Source: Bacillus sp. RO3 (GTDB taxonomy: Bacteria > Bacillota > Bacilli > Bacillales > Bacillaceae_B). Taken from it: DNA of 64,000 nucleotides. The position numbers and the translations under genes are program-made. The stretch's first letter is position 1, and every line of letters begins with the position of its first letter. The stretch spans positions 434,001 through 498,000 of the forward strand of contig NZ_JAAXCV010000034.1 of NCBI RefSeq assembly GCF_012911895.1, given 5' to 3'. Under the pieces are notes generated by a model that searched no databases, had not been told where the DNA came from, and saw only the letters and a program-made list of their open reading frames with translations. This document shows, piece after piece, positions 36,645 through 45,149 of the stretch.

Positions 36645-38738
36645 TTACATGAAAACAAATCTCTGCTCCTCTATTTCTTGTGGACAAATGGGTTTACTAA
36701 AGAAATAGCCTTGGGCTTTTTGACAGTTCGCCTCTCTTAAGAAGTCTACCTGTCCCTCTCTCTCCACCCCTTCCGCAATAACTTCGAGCCCCAGGCTATG
36801 GGCAAGATGGATGATCGTCGTAGTAATGGCAGAGTCTTTCTGATTCATTCCAATTTCCTTTACAAATGATTGGTCGATCTTTAATATGTCAATCGGGAAT
36901 CGCTTTAGATAATGAAGCGAGGAATATCCTGTTCCAAAATCGTCCACAGAAATATACACCCCAAGATGTTTAAGCTTTTTCAACATTTTCAACGTTTGTT
37001 GCGTGTCTTGCATGGCTCCCTCTGTAATTTCAATTTCTATGCAGGAAGAGGGGATATTATACGTTGTTAAATAATAACTGATGGTATCTGCCAACTTTTC
37101 TTCCAGGAATTGTTTAGGGGATATGTTGATAGCTACACGTACAGACCTGTAACCTTTATTCCTCCATGCTTGCAATTGCAAGCACACTTGCTCCAACACC
37201 CATTCCCCAATTTGGTGAATCAAGCCTGTTTCTTCTGCCAACGGAATAAATTGAGCAGGTGATACAAACCCAAATTTACCATTATTCCAACGTATCAATG
37301 CTTCAAAGCTGTCAATGGTACCCGACGATAGATTCACCTGGGGCTGATAGTGAATATACAGCTCCCCCTTCTCGATCGCTTTTCGCAAGTGGGATTCCAT
37401 AATGATGTAATTGGGAAAGCTGGATTTCATATGCGTTTGGTAGAAACGATAATGAGCCCTCCCTTTTTCTTTAACCTCAAAGAGTGCTTGTGCAGCTTTT
37501 TGAATGAGAGCATTAGAGTCATACCCATCGGCGGGATACCGGCTGATTCCAATTGAGGGAGAAATATAATATTCCTGGTCTTCTATTGCAAACGGCTTAA
37601 TGAACTGTGATAAAATTTCTTTCGCCATCGTTTGGGTTTCTTCAAAACTACTATTCTTCAAGAGAAAAATGAATTCATCACCGCCCTGCCGGTACAATAG
37701 ACATTCTTCATTGGTAAGGGTAATCAGGCGCTGGGTGATCCTTTTCAGAAATCGGTCTCCTCCCTTAAAACCAAGGGTGTCGTTCACAAATTTGAACCGA
37801 TCTAAATCAAGGTATAAAAGGGATAGTTCCATCCCCTTCTCTTCCATGTTGTGTATGATCAGCGGGATGTGGTCATCCAGAGCCTTCCTGTTCCAGATAC
37901 CGGTCAAGTGATCATGAAGAGCCATATAATGGATCATTTCATTTTGTTCATGATGTTTGGTCATATCCTTCACGATGATATAACAGCCGTCATACTTTTC
38001 ATCGACAATGATTGGGACCATTTTCAATTGGGTTATTTTCTCTTCTCCTTTAACGTCAAGGAGAAGAGAATGATTAATCACAGAAGGGACTCCCATTAAC
38101 GTTTGCCGAAGCGAACTGGTTAAAGTTTTCTTGTTCTGTGAATGAAACAGATCGTAAATCTTCATATTTACCAGGTCTTCTTCCAAATACCCCGTTAATT
38201 GGCAGGCTGCTCCGTTAAACTCTTTGATAGATCCTTGTTCGTCAAGAATAAATATAGCATCCAGGTTATGTTCAATAATGGACTTATAGCGCTCTTTCGT
38301 TTTCAATAGTTTCTTCTTCTCCGCAATGGACGTCGTAATGTCTCTTGTAATGGAAACAACATACTCTACACGGCCACGACCATTTTTGATTGGGGTCAGG
38401 ATGGATTCGTTCACTACCTGAGTTCCATTTTTAAGAAAAAATGTATCCTGATAGGTGATGCTCTCCCCCATTTGGACAAGTTTATTATATTTGTCCTGTA
38501 TAATAGCGGCCATTTCAGAAGAAACAACTTCTTCCAACAGGCGTCCCATATCCGCTTGCTGAATAGATGTGTATTTTTTGGCAGATTCGTTAATATATAA
38601 GTATCTGAAAGCAGGTCCTTCTTCAACCTTCATAATAAAAATCATATCATGAATATGATCTAAAATTAATTCTTTTAATACGTTATCCAGTACCTCTTGA
38701 TCTTGTTCGGAGGCGTTGTTCATATTCGTCCATTTCAT
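36645..38738 (-). CDS. PAS-PAS-GGDEF-EAL c-di-GMP turnover protein
   Basis: 697 residues, no membrane segment, so a soluble sensor. Two PAS domains (about 18-140 and 148-270; DAIFILDEQGSIKEFNGAAC in the second) are followed by a GGDEF domain (about 275-430) with intact RQGGDEF, lacking an RxxD inhibitory site just upstream. The EAL domain (about 445-690) keeps EALIRW, NISPKQF, DDFGTGYSSL, KIDQSFV and EGVE. Both catalytic sites therefore look competent; the net direction cannot be read. Not part of an operon. Confidence 0.88.
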   Translation of the reverse strand: MKWTNMNNASEQDQEVLDNVLKELILDHIHDMIFIMKVEEGPAFRYLYINESAKKYTSIQQADMGRLLEEVVSSEMAAIIQDKYNKLVQMGESITYQDTFFLKNGTQVVNESILTPIKNGRGRVEYVVSITRDITTSIAEKKKLLKTKERYKSIIEHNLDAIFILDEQGSIKEFNGAACQLTGYLEEDLVNMKIYDLFHSQNKKTLTSSLRQTLMGVPSVINHSLLLDVKGEEKITQLKMVPIIVDEKYDGCYIIVKDMTKHHEQNEMIHYMALHDHLTGIWNRKALDDHIPLIIHNMEEKGMELSLLYLDLDRFKFVNDTLGFKGGDRFLKRITQRLITLTNEECLLYRQGGDEFIFLLKNSSFEETQTMAKEILSQFIKPFAIEDQEYYISPSIGISRYPADGYDSNALIQKAAQALFEVKEKGRAHYRFYQTHMKSSFPNYIIMESHLRKAIEKGELYIHYQPQVNLSSGTIDSFEALIRWNNGKFGFVSPAQFIPLAEETGLIHQIGEWVLEQVCLQLQAWRNKGYRSVRVAINISPKQFLEEKLADTISYYLTTYNIPSSCIEIEITEGAMQDTQQTLKMLKKLKHLGVYISVDDFGTGYSSLHYLKRFPIDILKIDQSFVKEIGMNQKDSAITTTIIHLAHSLGLEVIAEGVEREGQVDFLREANCQKAQGYFFSKPICPQEIEEQRFVFM

Positions 38739-38969
38739 GGATTCTTCATCCTCTTAGGCTAATGTCATATACAATATTATGTATCATACTTATATTTTAC
38801 TAGTTAATCCATCATTTTCCTACAATCATCTATGAATATTCCTCTACCCACTCAATATTCATTACTTTTGACCCACTCCCTCTCTTTCCCTGCCCATTAA
38901 ATGTAAGACAGGCGCGCAGAATGAATAAGCACCATACACTAAAGTGAGAAGAGAGGAGGTTCATTGCTC

Positions 38970-39266
38970 ATGTATCAACACGTTTATTACCCATATCACG
39001 GTTATCCAAGGTATAGAGGAGGAGATCAGCGCTTCTTTCCCTTTTTCGGATTGCCCTTTTTAGTAGGTGGTTTGGCCGGATTGGCCATTAGTCCGTTCCT
39101 TTTCAATAGGCCCTGCTACGGTCCAGCCTGCTATCCGCCGCCTTATCCGCCATATGGAGGGTATCCGTATCCGTATCCTTCCTATCCCCAGACTTATGGC
39201 GGGAATACTATCCAATCACAACCTTACAACTTTACGGAGAACATTAATATATACCCCCAAGGATGA
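38970..39266 (+). CDS. Tyr/Pro/Gly-rich small protein, possible spore-coat type
   Basis: 98 residues from MYQHVYYPYHGYPRYRGGDQ. A single short hydrophobic segment (FFPFFGLPFLVGGLAGLAIS, about 22-41) is followed by a low-complexity Pro/Tyr/Gly tail (YPPPYPPYGGYPYPYPSYP). Such composition is common in Bacillus spore-coat and exosporium proteins, but no coat family is recognised. GAGGAGGT lies upstream; a TTG at 38964 is an alternative start. It has its own terminator. Confidence 0.65.
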   Translation: MYQHVYYPYHGYPRYRGGDQRFFPFFGLPFLVGGLAGLAISPFLFNRPCYGPACYPPPYPPYGGYPYPYPSYPQTYGGNTIQSQPYNFTENINIYPQG

Positions 39267-39269
39267 ACA

Positions 39270-39318
39270 AAAGGCTCTCCTTATGATGTAGGACTACATT
39301 GTTAAGGCAGAGCCTTTT
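39270..39318 (+). terminator. terminator after the Tyr/Pro-rich gene
   Basis: AAAGGCTCT and AGAGCCTTT enclose a second small hairpin (GATGTAG-GA-CTACATT); the T run follows 4 bases after the stop-proximal stem. Confidence 0.75.
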
Positions 39319-39498
39319 TGATCCTTACGAACGCCTTGTATGGATCTATACTCCACAGAACCGAATCAAATCAGTTAAGGGAAATAAAAGCTCACACACC
39401 ATGAGACGATCTTTCACCAGTAAACTCCCCATGGTACCTTTCCAATTCCAGAAATAGGAGGTATAATAGTGATAATACATTGGAAAGGAGCCAATATC

Positions 39499-39966
39499 TT
39501 GAGGAATACTAGTAAATCCACCCCTACTTCCACATCTGTAACCACCCTCTCTCAAGCTATTTTCACTGTGAATCGTCATGCGAAAACAGCAGGAAATCCA
39601 AAATACTTATATTCATTAAAAAAACGGGCTTTAATGAAAATGATCCGCGAAGGAAAAGCAAAGAAAGTCGGACTTCACTTTTCCAATAACCCCAGGAACA
39701 GTCAACAGCAGTCTGATGTATTAATTGATTGCGGAGAGTATACTTTTCATATCCCGCCAACTAAAGAAGACTTCAAAGAGCTGCCTCACCTTGGGTCACT
39801 TGATCAATCGTTAAGGAATCCTAAATGTAAAATGGGTCTTCAACAGGCGAAGGGGATTTTAGAACAATATACAGGAATGTCCGATCGAAATGAACAGACT
39901 CGGAAGCCAGGAAAAAACGGTTACGAAAAACCTGTATTCAAAAAGTTGGGAGACAGCTTCTTTTAA
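39499..39966 (+). CDS. ykyB: YkyB-family protein
   Basis: 155 residues. Family-defining stretch TVNRHAKTAGNPKYLYSLKK (about 24-43), then KKVGLHFSNNPRNSQQQSDV, FHIPPTKEDF and a C-terminal KPVFKKLGDSFF. B. subtilis YkyB is 154 residues and sits beside cheV as here. Function unknown; probably cytoplasmic and basic. I choose the TTG at 39499, 8 bases after GGAAAGGAG, because the family length then agrees; an ATG at 39469 has no ribosome site. Confidence 0.88.
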   Translation: MRNTSKSTPTSTSVTTLSQAIFTVNRHAKTAGNPKYLYSLKKRALMKMIREGKAKKVGLHFSNNPRNSQQQSDVLIDCGEYTFHIPPTKEDFKELPHLGSLDQSLRNPKCKMGLQQAKGILEQYTGMSDRNEQTRKPGKNGYEKPVFKKLGDSFF

Positions 39967-40004
39967 TACTCTAAGATTTTAGCAGATTAACGCATATATG
40001 CTCT

Positions 40005-40034
40005 AAAGGGTTCAGACAAAAGTCTGAACCCTTT
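40005..40034. terminator. terminator shared by ykyB and cheV
   Basis: AAAGGGTTCAGAC and its complement form a 13-bp stem with a 4-base loop and T run; cheV converges on it. Confidence 0.85.
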
Positions 40035-40047
40035 TCTTTATCCTTCA

Positions 40048-40950
40048 CTATAATATATGCTGGTCTATTTTTAGGATCAAATCAGCAATCTCAGGTTTAC
40101 TGATTTGATCTTCCGCCCCAACCATTTCTCCTTTATGTTTTAAATCATTTGTTATCAGTGAAGAGAAAATAATAACAGGCAGTTGATTGAGTTCTGGATG
40201 ACTTTTGATTCTTTTTGTCAGGTGATGTCCATCCATCTGAGGCATTTCAATATCTGTTATGACAAGCTGAACAGATTCTTTAATATCTCCGGTCTCCTTC
40301 ACAAGCGACTCGAGATAATGAAATGCATCTGCTCCATTTTCAAAAAACTCCACCTCTTCATACCCCGCTTCACGCAGCGTATCACTCAACAGTTTACGGA
40401 GCAGGGGAGAATCTTCGGCGGCTACAATTCTCTTATTCCTTCGTTGCCTTGTTCCTAACTTCTTTACTTGTTCCACTCGAATTCCTGTTTCAGGATTGAT
40501 TTCGAGCATAATGCTTTCAAAATCCAATAACAGAATCATCGACTCGTCTCTTTTGATGACGCCAATGATCCCTGAATGGACTCCTGAATACAATTCAGAA
40601 GGCTTCTCAATTTGATTCCAAGAAATCCGGTGAATCCTAGTAACATTATGTACATGAAAAATAACCTTCTGTTGATTAAACTCAGCAACGATATATTTGG
40701 ATGATGGGATTTCCTCCTCTTTCACACCGAGCACCCTTGCCATATCGATGACTGGCAGTACCTCACCCCTCAACTGTATGAGTCCCTTGACATGATGATG
40801 GGAATGGGGGATCGGAATAACAGGTCTTGGTTCAATAATTTCTTTCACTTTAATCACGTTTATACCAAATTTATTGTTTTGAACTTCAAATTCAACAATT
40901 TCAAGTTCGTTGGTTCCACTTTCAAGAAGAATAGAGTTTGATTGATTCAA
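40048..40950 (-). CDS. cheV: chemotaxis coupling protein CheV
   Basis: About 300 residues. An N-terminal CheW-like domain (ESGTNELEIVEFEVQNNKFG, about 10-150) couples receptors to CheA. The C-terminal receiver domain has the acidic pair EDSPLL, the phospho-acceptor Asp in VITDIEMPQMDG, and the SKPE Lys. Phosphorylation of this domain serves adaptation in B. subtilis. I choose the TTG at 40950 after GGAAGGACGAATACAA; the ATG at 40968 inside the same frame has no ribosome site. Confidence 0.92.
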   Translation of the reverse strand: MNQSNSILLESGTNELEIVEFEVQNNKFGINVIKVKEIIEPRPVIPIPHSHHHVKGLIQLRGEVLPVIDMARVLGVKEEEIPSSKYIVAEFNQQKVIFHVHNVTRIHRISWNQIEKPSELYSGVHSGIIGVIKRDESMILLLDFESIMLEINPETGIRVEQVKKLGTRQRRNKRIVAAEDSPLLRKLLSDTLREAGYEEVEFFENGADAFHYLESLVKETGDIKESVQLVITDIEMPQMDGHHLTKRIKSHPELNQLPVIIFSSLITNDLKHKGEMVGAEDQISKPEIADLILKIDQHIL

Positions 40951-41034
40951 TTGTATTCGTCCTTCCATACAAATTCGTTGAATTGCCTTCTCCTTATATA
41001 TCGAACATTTGTGGGAGTTGTTTATACACCACCT

Positions 41035-41071
41035 AAAAAAAGTCGGCATTCCTGTTATCCAGAAAGCCGAC
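41035..41071 (-). terminator. terminator of the second ykuV copy
   Basis: GTCGGC and GCCGAC stem with a further CTG/CAG pairing inside, followed on the minus strand by a run of T; 10 bases after the stop. It lies between ykuV copy 2 and cheV. Confidence 0.75.
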
Positions 41072-41080
41072 ACTTTATCC

Positions 41081-41527
41081 TTACTCTTCTATTTTAAGGA
41101 TACGATTCAATTTTTTTCTGAGCATGTTCATGCCACTTCCCCCAGCTTGGAAGTGACGGAGATTGCCTTCTTCATCAAACACATAATAAGCAGGAACATA
41201 TTTATTTTCGAAAGCGTCCGTTAATATATGTTCACTATCAACATAAGTAGGCTGGGAGATATCGTGCCCCAGGGCCATTTGCTCGATCACACTCATGTTC
41301 AGATCGTCTTCTGAACGTGGCATATGTACGGATACTACATTGAGAATATCTTCATACTCATCCCTGATTTCATTAATTTCAGGCATTGCCTCTTTACATA
41401 AATGACAGCTCACTGACCAGAAATGTATGAGTGTAGGCTTCTCCCCTATTAGCTCATCTCTTGTCACTTCTTCATTCAACCAGGCAGTAGCACCTGATAA
41501 CTCAGGCATTGGTTCTCTTAACTTCAT
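41081..41527 (-). CDS. thioredoxin-like protein YkuV (copy 2)
   Basis: 148 residues, the same family and clearly paralogous to 19207-19662: identical MKLREPMPEL start, CHLC active site in SVSCHLCKEAMP, identical HMPRSEDDLN and RHFQAGGSGM blocks. Differences concentrate in the 95-110 region (IEQMALGHDISQPTYVDS) and the last helix. It is not adjacent to a peroxiredoxin gene. GGAGGAATCATA precedes the start and a PerR-like box lies 34 bases upstream. Confidence 0.9.
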   Translation of the reverse strand: MKLREPMPELSGATAWLNEEVTRDELIGEKPTLIHFWSVSCHLCKEAMPEINEIRDEYEDILNVVSVHMPRSEDDLNMSVIEQMALGHDISQPTYVDSEHILTDAFENKYVPAYYVFDEEGNLRHFQAGGSGMNMLRKKLNRILKIEE

Positions 41528-41560
41528 TATGATTCCTCCAAAATAGTATAAATTATTTAT

Positions 41561-41575
41561 TTATAATTATTATTA
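41561..41575. promoter_or_regulatory. PerR-like box upstream of ykuV copy 2
   Basis: TTATAATTATTATTA differs from TTATAATNATTATAA at one position. The region 41530-41590 is almost pure A/T, so chance is a real alternative; the better evidence is that the ykuU upstream region carries a similar box. Confidence 0.4.
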
Positions 41576-41671
41576 TATAATACACATTATATTAACTAAT
41601 TCCTTCCCCGTCAATAGAAAGACTTATAGAAAATGTATCCCTATCCATACTAAGGGGAGGAGGTGTTGAAA

Positions 41672-41872
41672 ATGACTGATCGTAGGAACATTGAAAGCCG
41701 GGACCTGCCAGATTTTGATGAAATAAGCGACCACATCCTTCCCGCCCAGAACAATCTACCCACTATTGCCATTGGCAAGAATGCTGAAGGAAAAGATGAG
41801 CCTGATGAACTCTCTTACATTGAAGGTCAAAGGAGAATCCATCAGGAACACCGTGAAAACTCTCAAAAGTAA
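41672..41872 (+). CDS. small hydrophilic protein, unknown
   Basis: 66 residues from MTDRRNIESRDLPDFDEISD; charged, no hydrophobic segment, probably disordered (ending YIEGQRRIHQEHRENSQK). GGGGAGGAGG lies 8-9 bases upstream of the ATG; TTG and GTG codons just before it are less likely starts. No family recognised. Own terminator downstream, shared with queE. Confidence 0.65.
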   Translation: MTDRRNIESRDLPDFDEISDHILPAQNNLPTIAIGKNAEGKDEPDELSYIEGQRRIHQEHRENSQK

Positions 41873-41876
41873 GAAA

Positions 41877-41910
41877 AAAAGCGATTGAAAGGAATCCCTT
41901 CAATCGCTTT
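41877..41910. terminator. bidirectional terminator between the 66-residue gene and queE
   Basis: AAAAGCGATTGAA and its complement around an 8-base loop; A/T runs on both sides. It ends the queCDE operon on the minus strand. Confidence 0.85.
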
Positions 41911-41914
41911 TCTC

Positions 41915-42637
41915 TTAGACTCCACGTTTGTTTCCCCATACCAGGGTATGGAGCTGAGGGAGCACGCGAACATGATTTAATTCTTCTTTCTCACAAACCT
42001 TGTCAATGAGCGCTTCGTAATCCAATAATAAATTTGACACCAATTTCTGTGTATCCCCTTCTGAAACAGAGGGATTACCGGTCTGGATATAGAATGGCAC
42101 GTCAGGGTACCGATTATGAACTTTAGAAGCGTAATCAAGATCTGTATCGTCAAAAACAACAACTTTCAGGCTGAACTGTGACCCATTTTCAATTAAACGA
42201 TGAACAATCAAGTCCAACTTCTCAAAATCAGTCTCCATTTTTGAACTAGGAGGCTTTGGAGAAAGAGTCAGGTCATCTATGTCATAGAACCAATCCTGCC
42301 ATCTGCTTCCTTGTGTCTCTAATGCAGAGGCTATGCCGTTCTCCTTCAAGATCTGGATAAACTCCTTCAGATGGGCTAATAGAGCAGGATTACCACCAGA
42401 GATTGTGACATGAGAAAACTTATCTCCGCCTGCCTCTTTTAGTTTTTTCCATACTTCTTCAGCCGTCATCAGTTGAATGTCTTCTTTTGCAGAACCGTCC
42501 CATGTAAATGCAGAATCACACCAGGCACAGCTATAGTCACAACCTGCAGTGCGGACAAACATCGTCTTTTGACCTATTACCATCCCTTCCCCTTGGATGG
42601 TCGGCCCAAACACTTCTAATACAGGGATTCTCCTCAT
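41915..42637 (-). CDS. queE: 7-carboxy-7-deazaguanine synthase
   Basis: A radical-SAM enzyme of queuosine biosynthesis, converting 6-carboxytetrahydropterin to 7-carboxy-7-deazaguanine. 240 residues. The [4Fe-4S] motif is CDYSCAWC (C-x3-C-x2-C, residues about 33-40), with TISGGNPAL for SAM binding and the EVFGPTIQGEG N-terminal block. The start overlaps the queD stop by 4 bases. Confidence 0.94.
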   Translation of the reverse strand: MRRIPVLEVFGPTIQGEGMVIGQKTMFVRTAGCDYSCAWCDSAFTWDGSAKEDIQLMTAEEVWKKLKEAGGDKFSHVTISGGNPALLAHLKEFIQILKENGIASALETQGSRWQDWFYDIDDLTLSPKPPSSKMETDFEKLDLIVHRLIENGSQFSLKVVVFDDTDLDYASKVHNRYPDVPFYIQTGNPSVSEGDTQKLVSNLLLDYEALIDKVCEKEELNHVRVLPQLHTLVWGNKRGV

Positions 42638-43068
42638 GATCGTTTCCCCTTTGGTCTGTAAATAACGTAACTAGTCGGTGTTTCTCTTAAAAACACTTGG
42701 AGACATTGAGGTCCATGGGGAAGAGTATCCAAATGGGCCTGTATGATTTCCCACATCACTTTAGCCACAACTTCAGTAGTCGGAAATCCTTTTCCTTTTT
42801 CAGCAGAAAACCATTCGTCATCGTTGATGACCTTATGATCAAAGCGTTTATGAATCAGCTTTTTTATGTGCTGGAAATTAATCAGAAAACCGGAATCATC
42901 CAGCTGATCCCCTCCGATTGTAATATTCGCAAAGTACGTATGACCATGGACCTGCTGGCAGCTTCCTGCATCCTCATGGGGGATATAGTGGGCGGCTGCA
43001 AAATGCATATCTTTATTCAATTCAAATTCATATGGATGATCAGGGGACGGGTAAATTTGTTGGATCAT
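42634..43068 (-). CDS. queD: 6-carboxytetrahydropterin synthase
   Basis: A PTPS-family enzyme converting dihydroneopterin triphosphate to 6-carboxytetrahydropterin. 144 residues. Zn-binding His residues are in MHFAAAHYI and VHGHTY; the catalytic part continues through [15 protein letters not shown] and FPTTEVVAK. Overlaps queC and queE by 4 bases each. Confidence 0.94.
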   Translation of the reverse strand: MIQQIYPSPDHPYEFELNKDMHFAAAHYIPHEDAGSCQQVHGHTYFANITIGGDQLDDSGFLINFQHIKKLIHKRFDHKVINDDEWFSAEKGKGFPTTEVVAKVMWEIIQAHLDTLPHGPQCLQVFLRETPTSYVIYRPKGKRS

Positions 43069-43730
43069 TTTCCCTCAACCCCTTGTTTTTTATTCATATA
43101 CTCATTCAGCCCTCTTTGTCTAAGTTCACAGGCAGGACATTCACCACAGCCACTGCCTTTCATACCATTATAGCAAGTGAGGGTATTTTCCTGAATATAC
43201 CGGAATGCGCCCAGATTATCTGCCATTTCCCACGTTTCAGCTTTATTGATCCACATAAGTGGTGTATGGATGACAAACTGATCATCCATGGATAGATTAA
43301 GGGTCACATTCAGGGATTTCACAAATATATCCCGACAATCAGGATAGCCGCTAAAATCCGTTTCACAAACACCTGTTACAATATGTTTGGCTCCTATTTG
43401 CTTCGCCAAAATGCCAGCAAATGAGAGAAATAACAAATTTCTTCCCGGAACAAACGTAGACGGCAGTTCACCATCCTGCTGTGTAATCTCTTCATCCACC
43501 CTTGTTAAAGCACTGGGTGCCAGTTGATTTAATAAACTCATATCTAATACATGGTGAGGCACATTCAGATCATGTGCAATCTCTTCTGCACAGTCCAACT
43601 CTGCAGCATGTCTCTGACCATAGTTAAATGTCACTGCTTCTACTTCTTTAAAGTGTTGCTTTGCCCAAAATAAACACGTTGTACTATCTTGACCTCCGCT
43701 AAAAACGACTAACGCTTTCTCTGTGTTCAT
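43065..43730 (-). CDS. queC: 7-cyano-7-deazaguanine (preQ0) synthase
   Basis: An ATP-dependent enzyme converting 7-carboxy-7-deazaguanine to preQ0. 221 residues. PP-loop [13 protein letters not shown] at about 8-20, and the C-terminal Zn site [12 protein letters not shown]. It is the first gene of queCDE; queF, usually the fourth gene, does not follow. AAAGGAGAA precedes the start. Expression is under the preQ1 riboswitch upstream. Confidence 0.95.
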   Translation of the reverse strand: MNTEKALVVFSGGQDSTTCLFWAKQHFKEVEAVTFNYGQRHAAELDCAEEIAHDLNVPHHVLDMSLLNQLAPSALTRVDEEITQQDGELPSTFVPGRNLLFLSFAGILAKQIGAKHIVTGVCETDFSGYPDCRDIFVKSLNVTLNLSMDDQFVIHTPLMWINKAETWEMADNLGAFRYIQENTLTCYNGMKGSGCGECPACELRQRGLNEYMNKKQGVEGK

Positions 43731-43829
43731 AAATGGTTCTCCTTTCTTTACTAAAGGCAGGACTCTGCCTTGAAATGAAGAAAGAGATTCTCTGTTTCCC
43801 TATAACATTGGCTTTAAAATCGCCATCAA

Positions 43830-43897
43830 CAAAAAATAACGACACCTAAGGATGCCGTTTTCCTTAGTTTTTTATAGAGGGTTGTGCTAGAACCTCT
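43830..43897 (-). promoter_or_regulatory. preQ1-I riboswitch with terminator and antiterminator
   Basis: Minus strand 43897-43862 carries the class I preQ1 aptamer: AGAGGTTCTAGC, ACAACCCTCT, then the A-rich tail AAAAAACTAAGG. The hairpin P1 is GAGG/CCTC, and the tail CUA pairs into the loop. Downstream a 7-bp stem (AACGGCA with TGTCGTT, one wobble) followed by ATTTTTT at 43859-43830 is the terminator. CTAAGGA at the aptamer end can instead pair with TCCTTAG in the terminator loop (43861-43867 with 43846-43852), giving a mutually exclusive antiterminator. PreQ1 binding should switch queCDE off. Confidence 0.93.
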
Positions 43898-44017
43898 CGG
43901 GACTTATGTTTTAAGCCCCAATTCTTCTTCTTTAGTCCTTACCCAATATAACGTGTTTCCTGAAAAAAATCTACCGTTTACAGGAATTTCATCTGACTTC
44001 ACTGCTTTTTCCAGAGT

Positions 44018-45013
44018 TTATTTTAAACGAAGGAGCCTTTTCCGCTTTCTCTTCTTCTTCGAACCGAACTTTAACCAACCGATCTTTACAAAGAAACCAA
44101 ACATGATCATGGCTATGACCCCCATAACTCCGAGAACAATAAAGTATCCGCTTCGCTCATCAAGTTCCGGCATATATACAAAATTCATCCCGTATAAACC
44201 TGCAATAAACGTCAATGGCATAAAGATCGTTGTAATGACGGTTAACGTCATCATGATATTGTTCATCTTGTCTGAGTTAATGGACAAATAATTATCCCTG
44301 ATATCTGATGAAAATTCACGATAGGATTCCAGCATCTCAACAAGTTTGATTAAATGGTCGTACACATCATTGAAATAAAGCTTCTCTTCTTTCAATGCAT
44401 TCAATCTTCCGGAATTGCTGATACGATATAATAAGTCCCTCATGGGGACCAGGGTTCTCCTTAATTTTGACATATCATGACGTATATCGAATAATTCTTC
44501 CATCAGATCAATGTCAGCTTCATCATTCGTATTATCCTCAATCGTATTCAGCCTGTCTTCAATCCCATAAACAAGAGGGAAATAATCATCCACCAGCCGG
44601 TCGACAATCTTATGCATCACTTTAAAAGGACTCAGCCTTTCTCCTTCAGACCGAACTTCCTCCCATACATTGTGCAGTTCCCTGACCGGTTCCTTATGAA
44701 AGGTTACGATAAAGTTGGAGTTCACAAACATATTCACTTCCTGTGAATCCAACGTCTTCCCATTAATTGCATGAAGAAGGACAAATATGTACCCATCATA
44801 AAAATCAAGTTTAGCCCGTTGGCTGAAGTCGTCCAGGCAGTCTTCTATAGCAAGGGGGTGGAATTGAAAATACTGTTTAAGCAGCCGTATATCCTTGTTG
44901 GTCGGCTCTGAAAAATCAACCCAGTACCATTTAACATTCTTTTCTTTTATTCTCGATAGAGGAACATTATGCTCAATGCCCCCATTTTCCATGATTATGC
45001 TCGTATGAATCAT
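44018..45013 (-). CDS. CorA-family magnesium/divalent cation transporter
   Basis: 331 residues from MIHTSIIMENG. A large cytoplasmic N-terminal domain (to about 265), then two C-terminal transmembrane helices with the selectivity motif YGMNF between them and a very basic C-terminal tail (GSKKKRKRKRLLRLK). It resembles the YfjQ group. GGGGAGAG lies 8 bases upstream of this ATG; further in-frame ATGs up to 45073 have no ribosome site. Confidence 0.88.
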   Translation of the reverse strand: MIHTSIIMENGGIEHNVPLSRIKEKNVKWYWVDFSEPTNKDIRLLKQYFQFHPLAIEDCLDDFSQRAKLDFYDGYIFVLLHAINGKTLDSQEVNMFVNSNFIVTFHKEPVRELHNVWEEVRSEGERLSPFKVMHKIVDRLVDDYFPLVYGIEDRLNTIEDNTNDEADIDLMEELFDIRHDMSKLRRTLVPMRDLLYRISNSGRLNALKEEKLYFNDVYDHLIKLVEMLESYREFSSDIRDNYLSINSDKMNNIMMTLTVITTIFMPLTFIAGLYGMNFVYMPELDERSGYFIVLGVMGVIAMIMFGFFVKIGWLKFGSKKKRKRKRLLRLK

Positions 45014-45149
45014 CTGGCTCTCCCCAACATACATTTTTTCGTTTCTTAAATCCATTCCCTTATACCTTTCCATTCAAACAACATTGGACTACGTAAAAGC
45101 GAGAATTAATGGTAAAATATGAATCATCTTATTAAAGTAGGTGTACATA

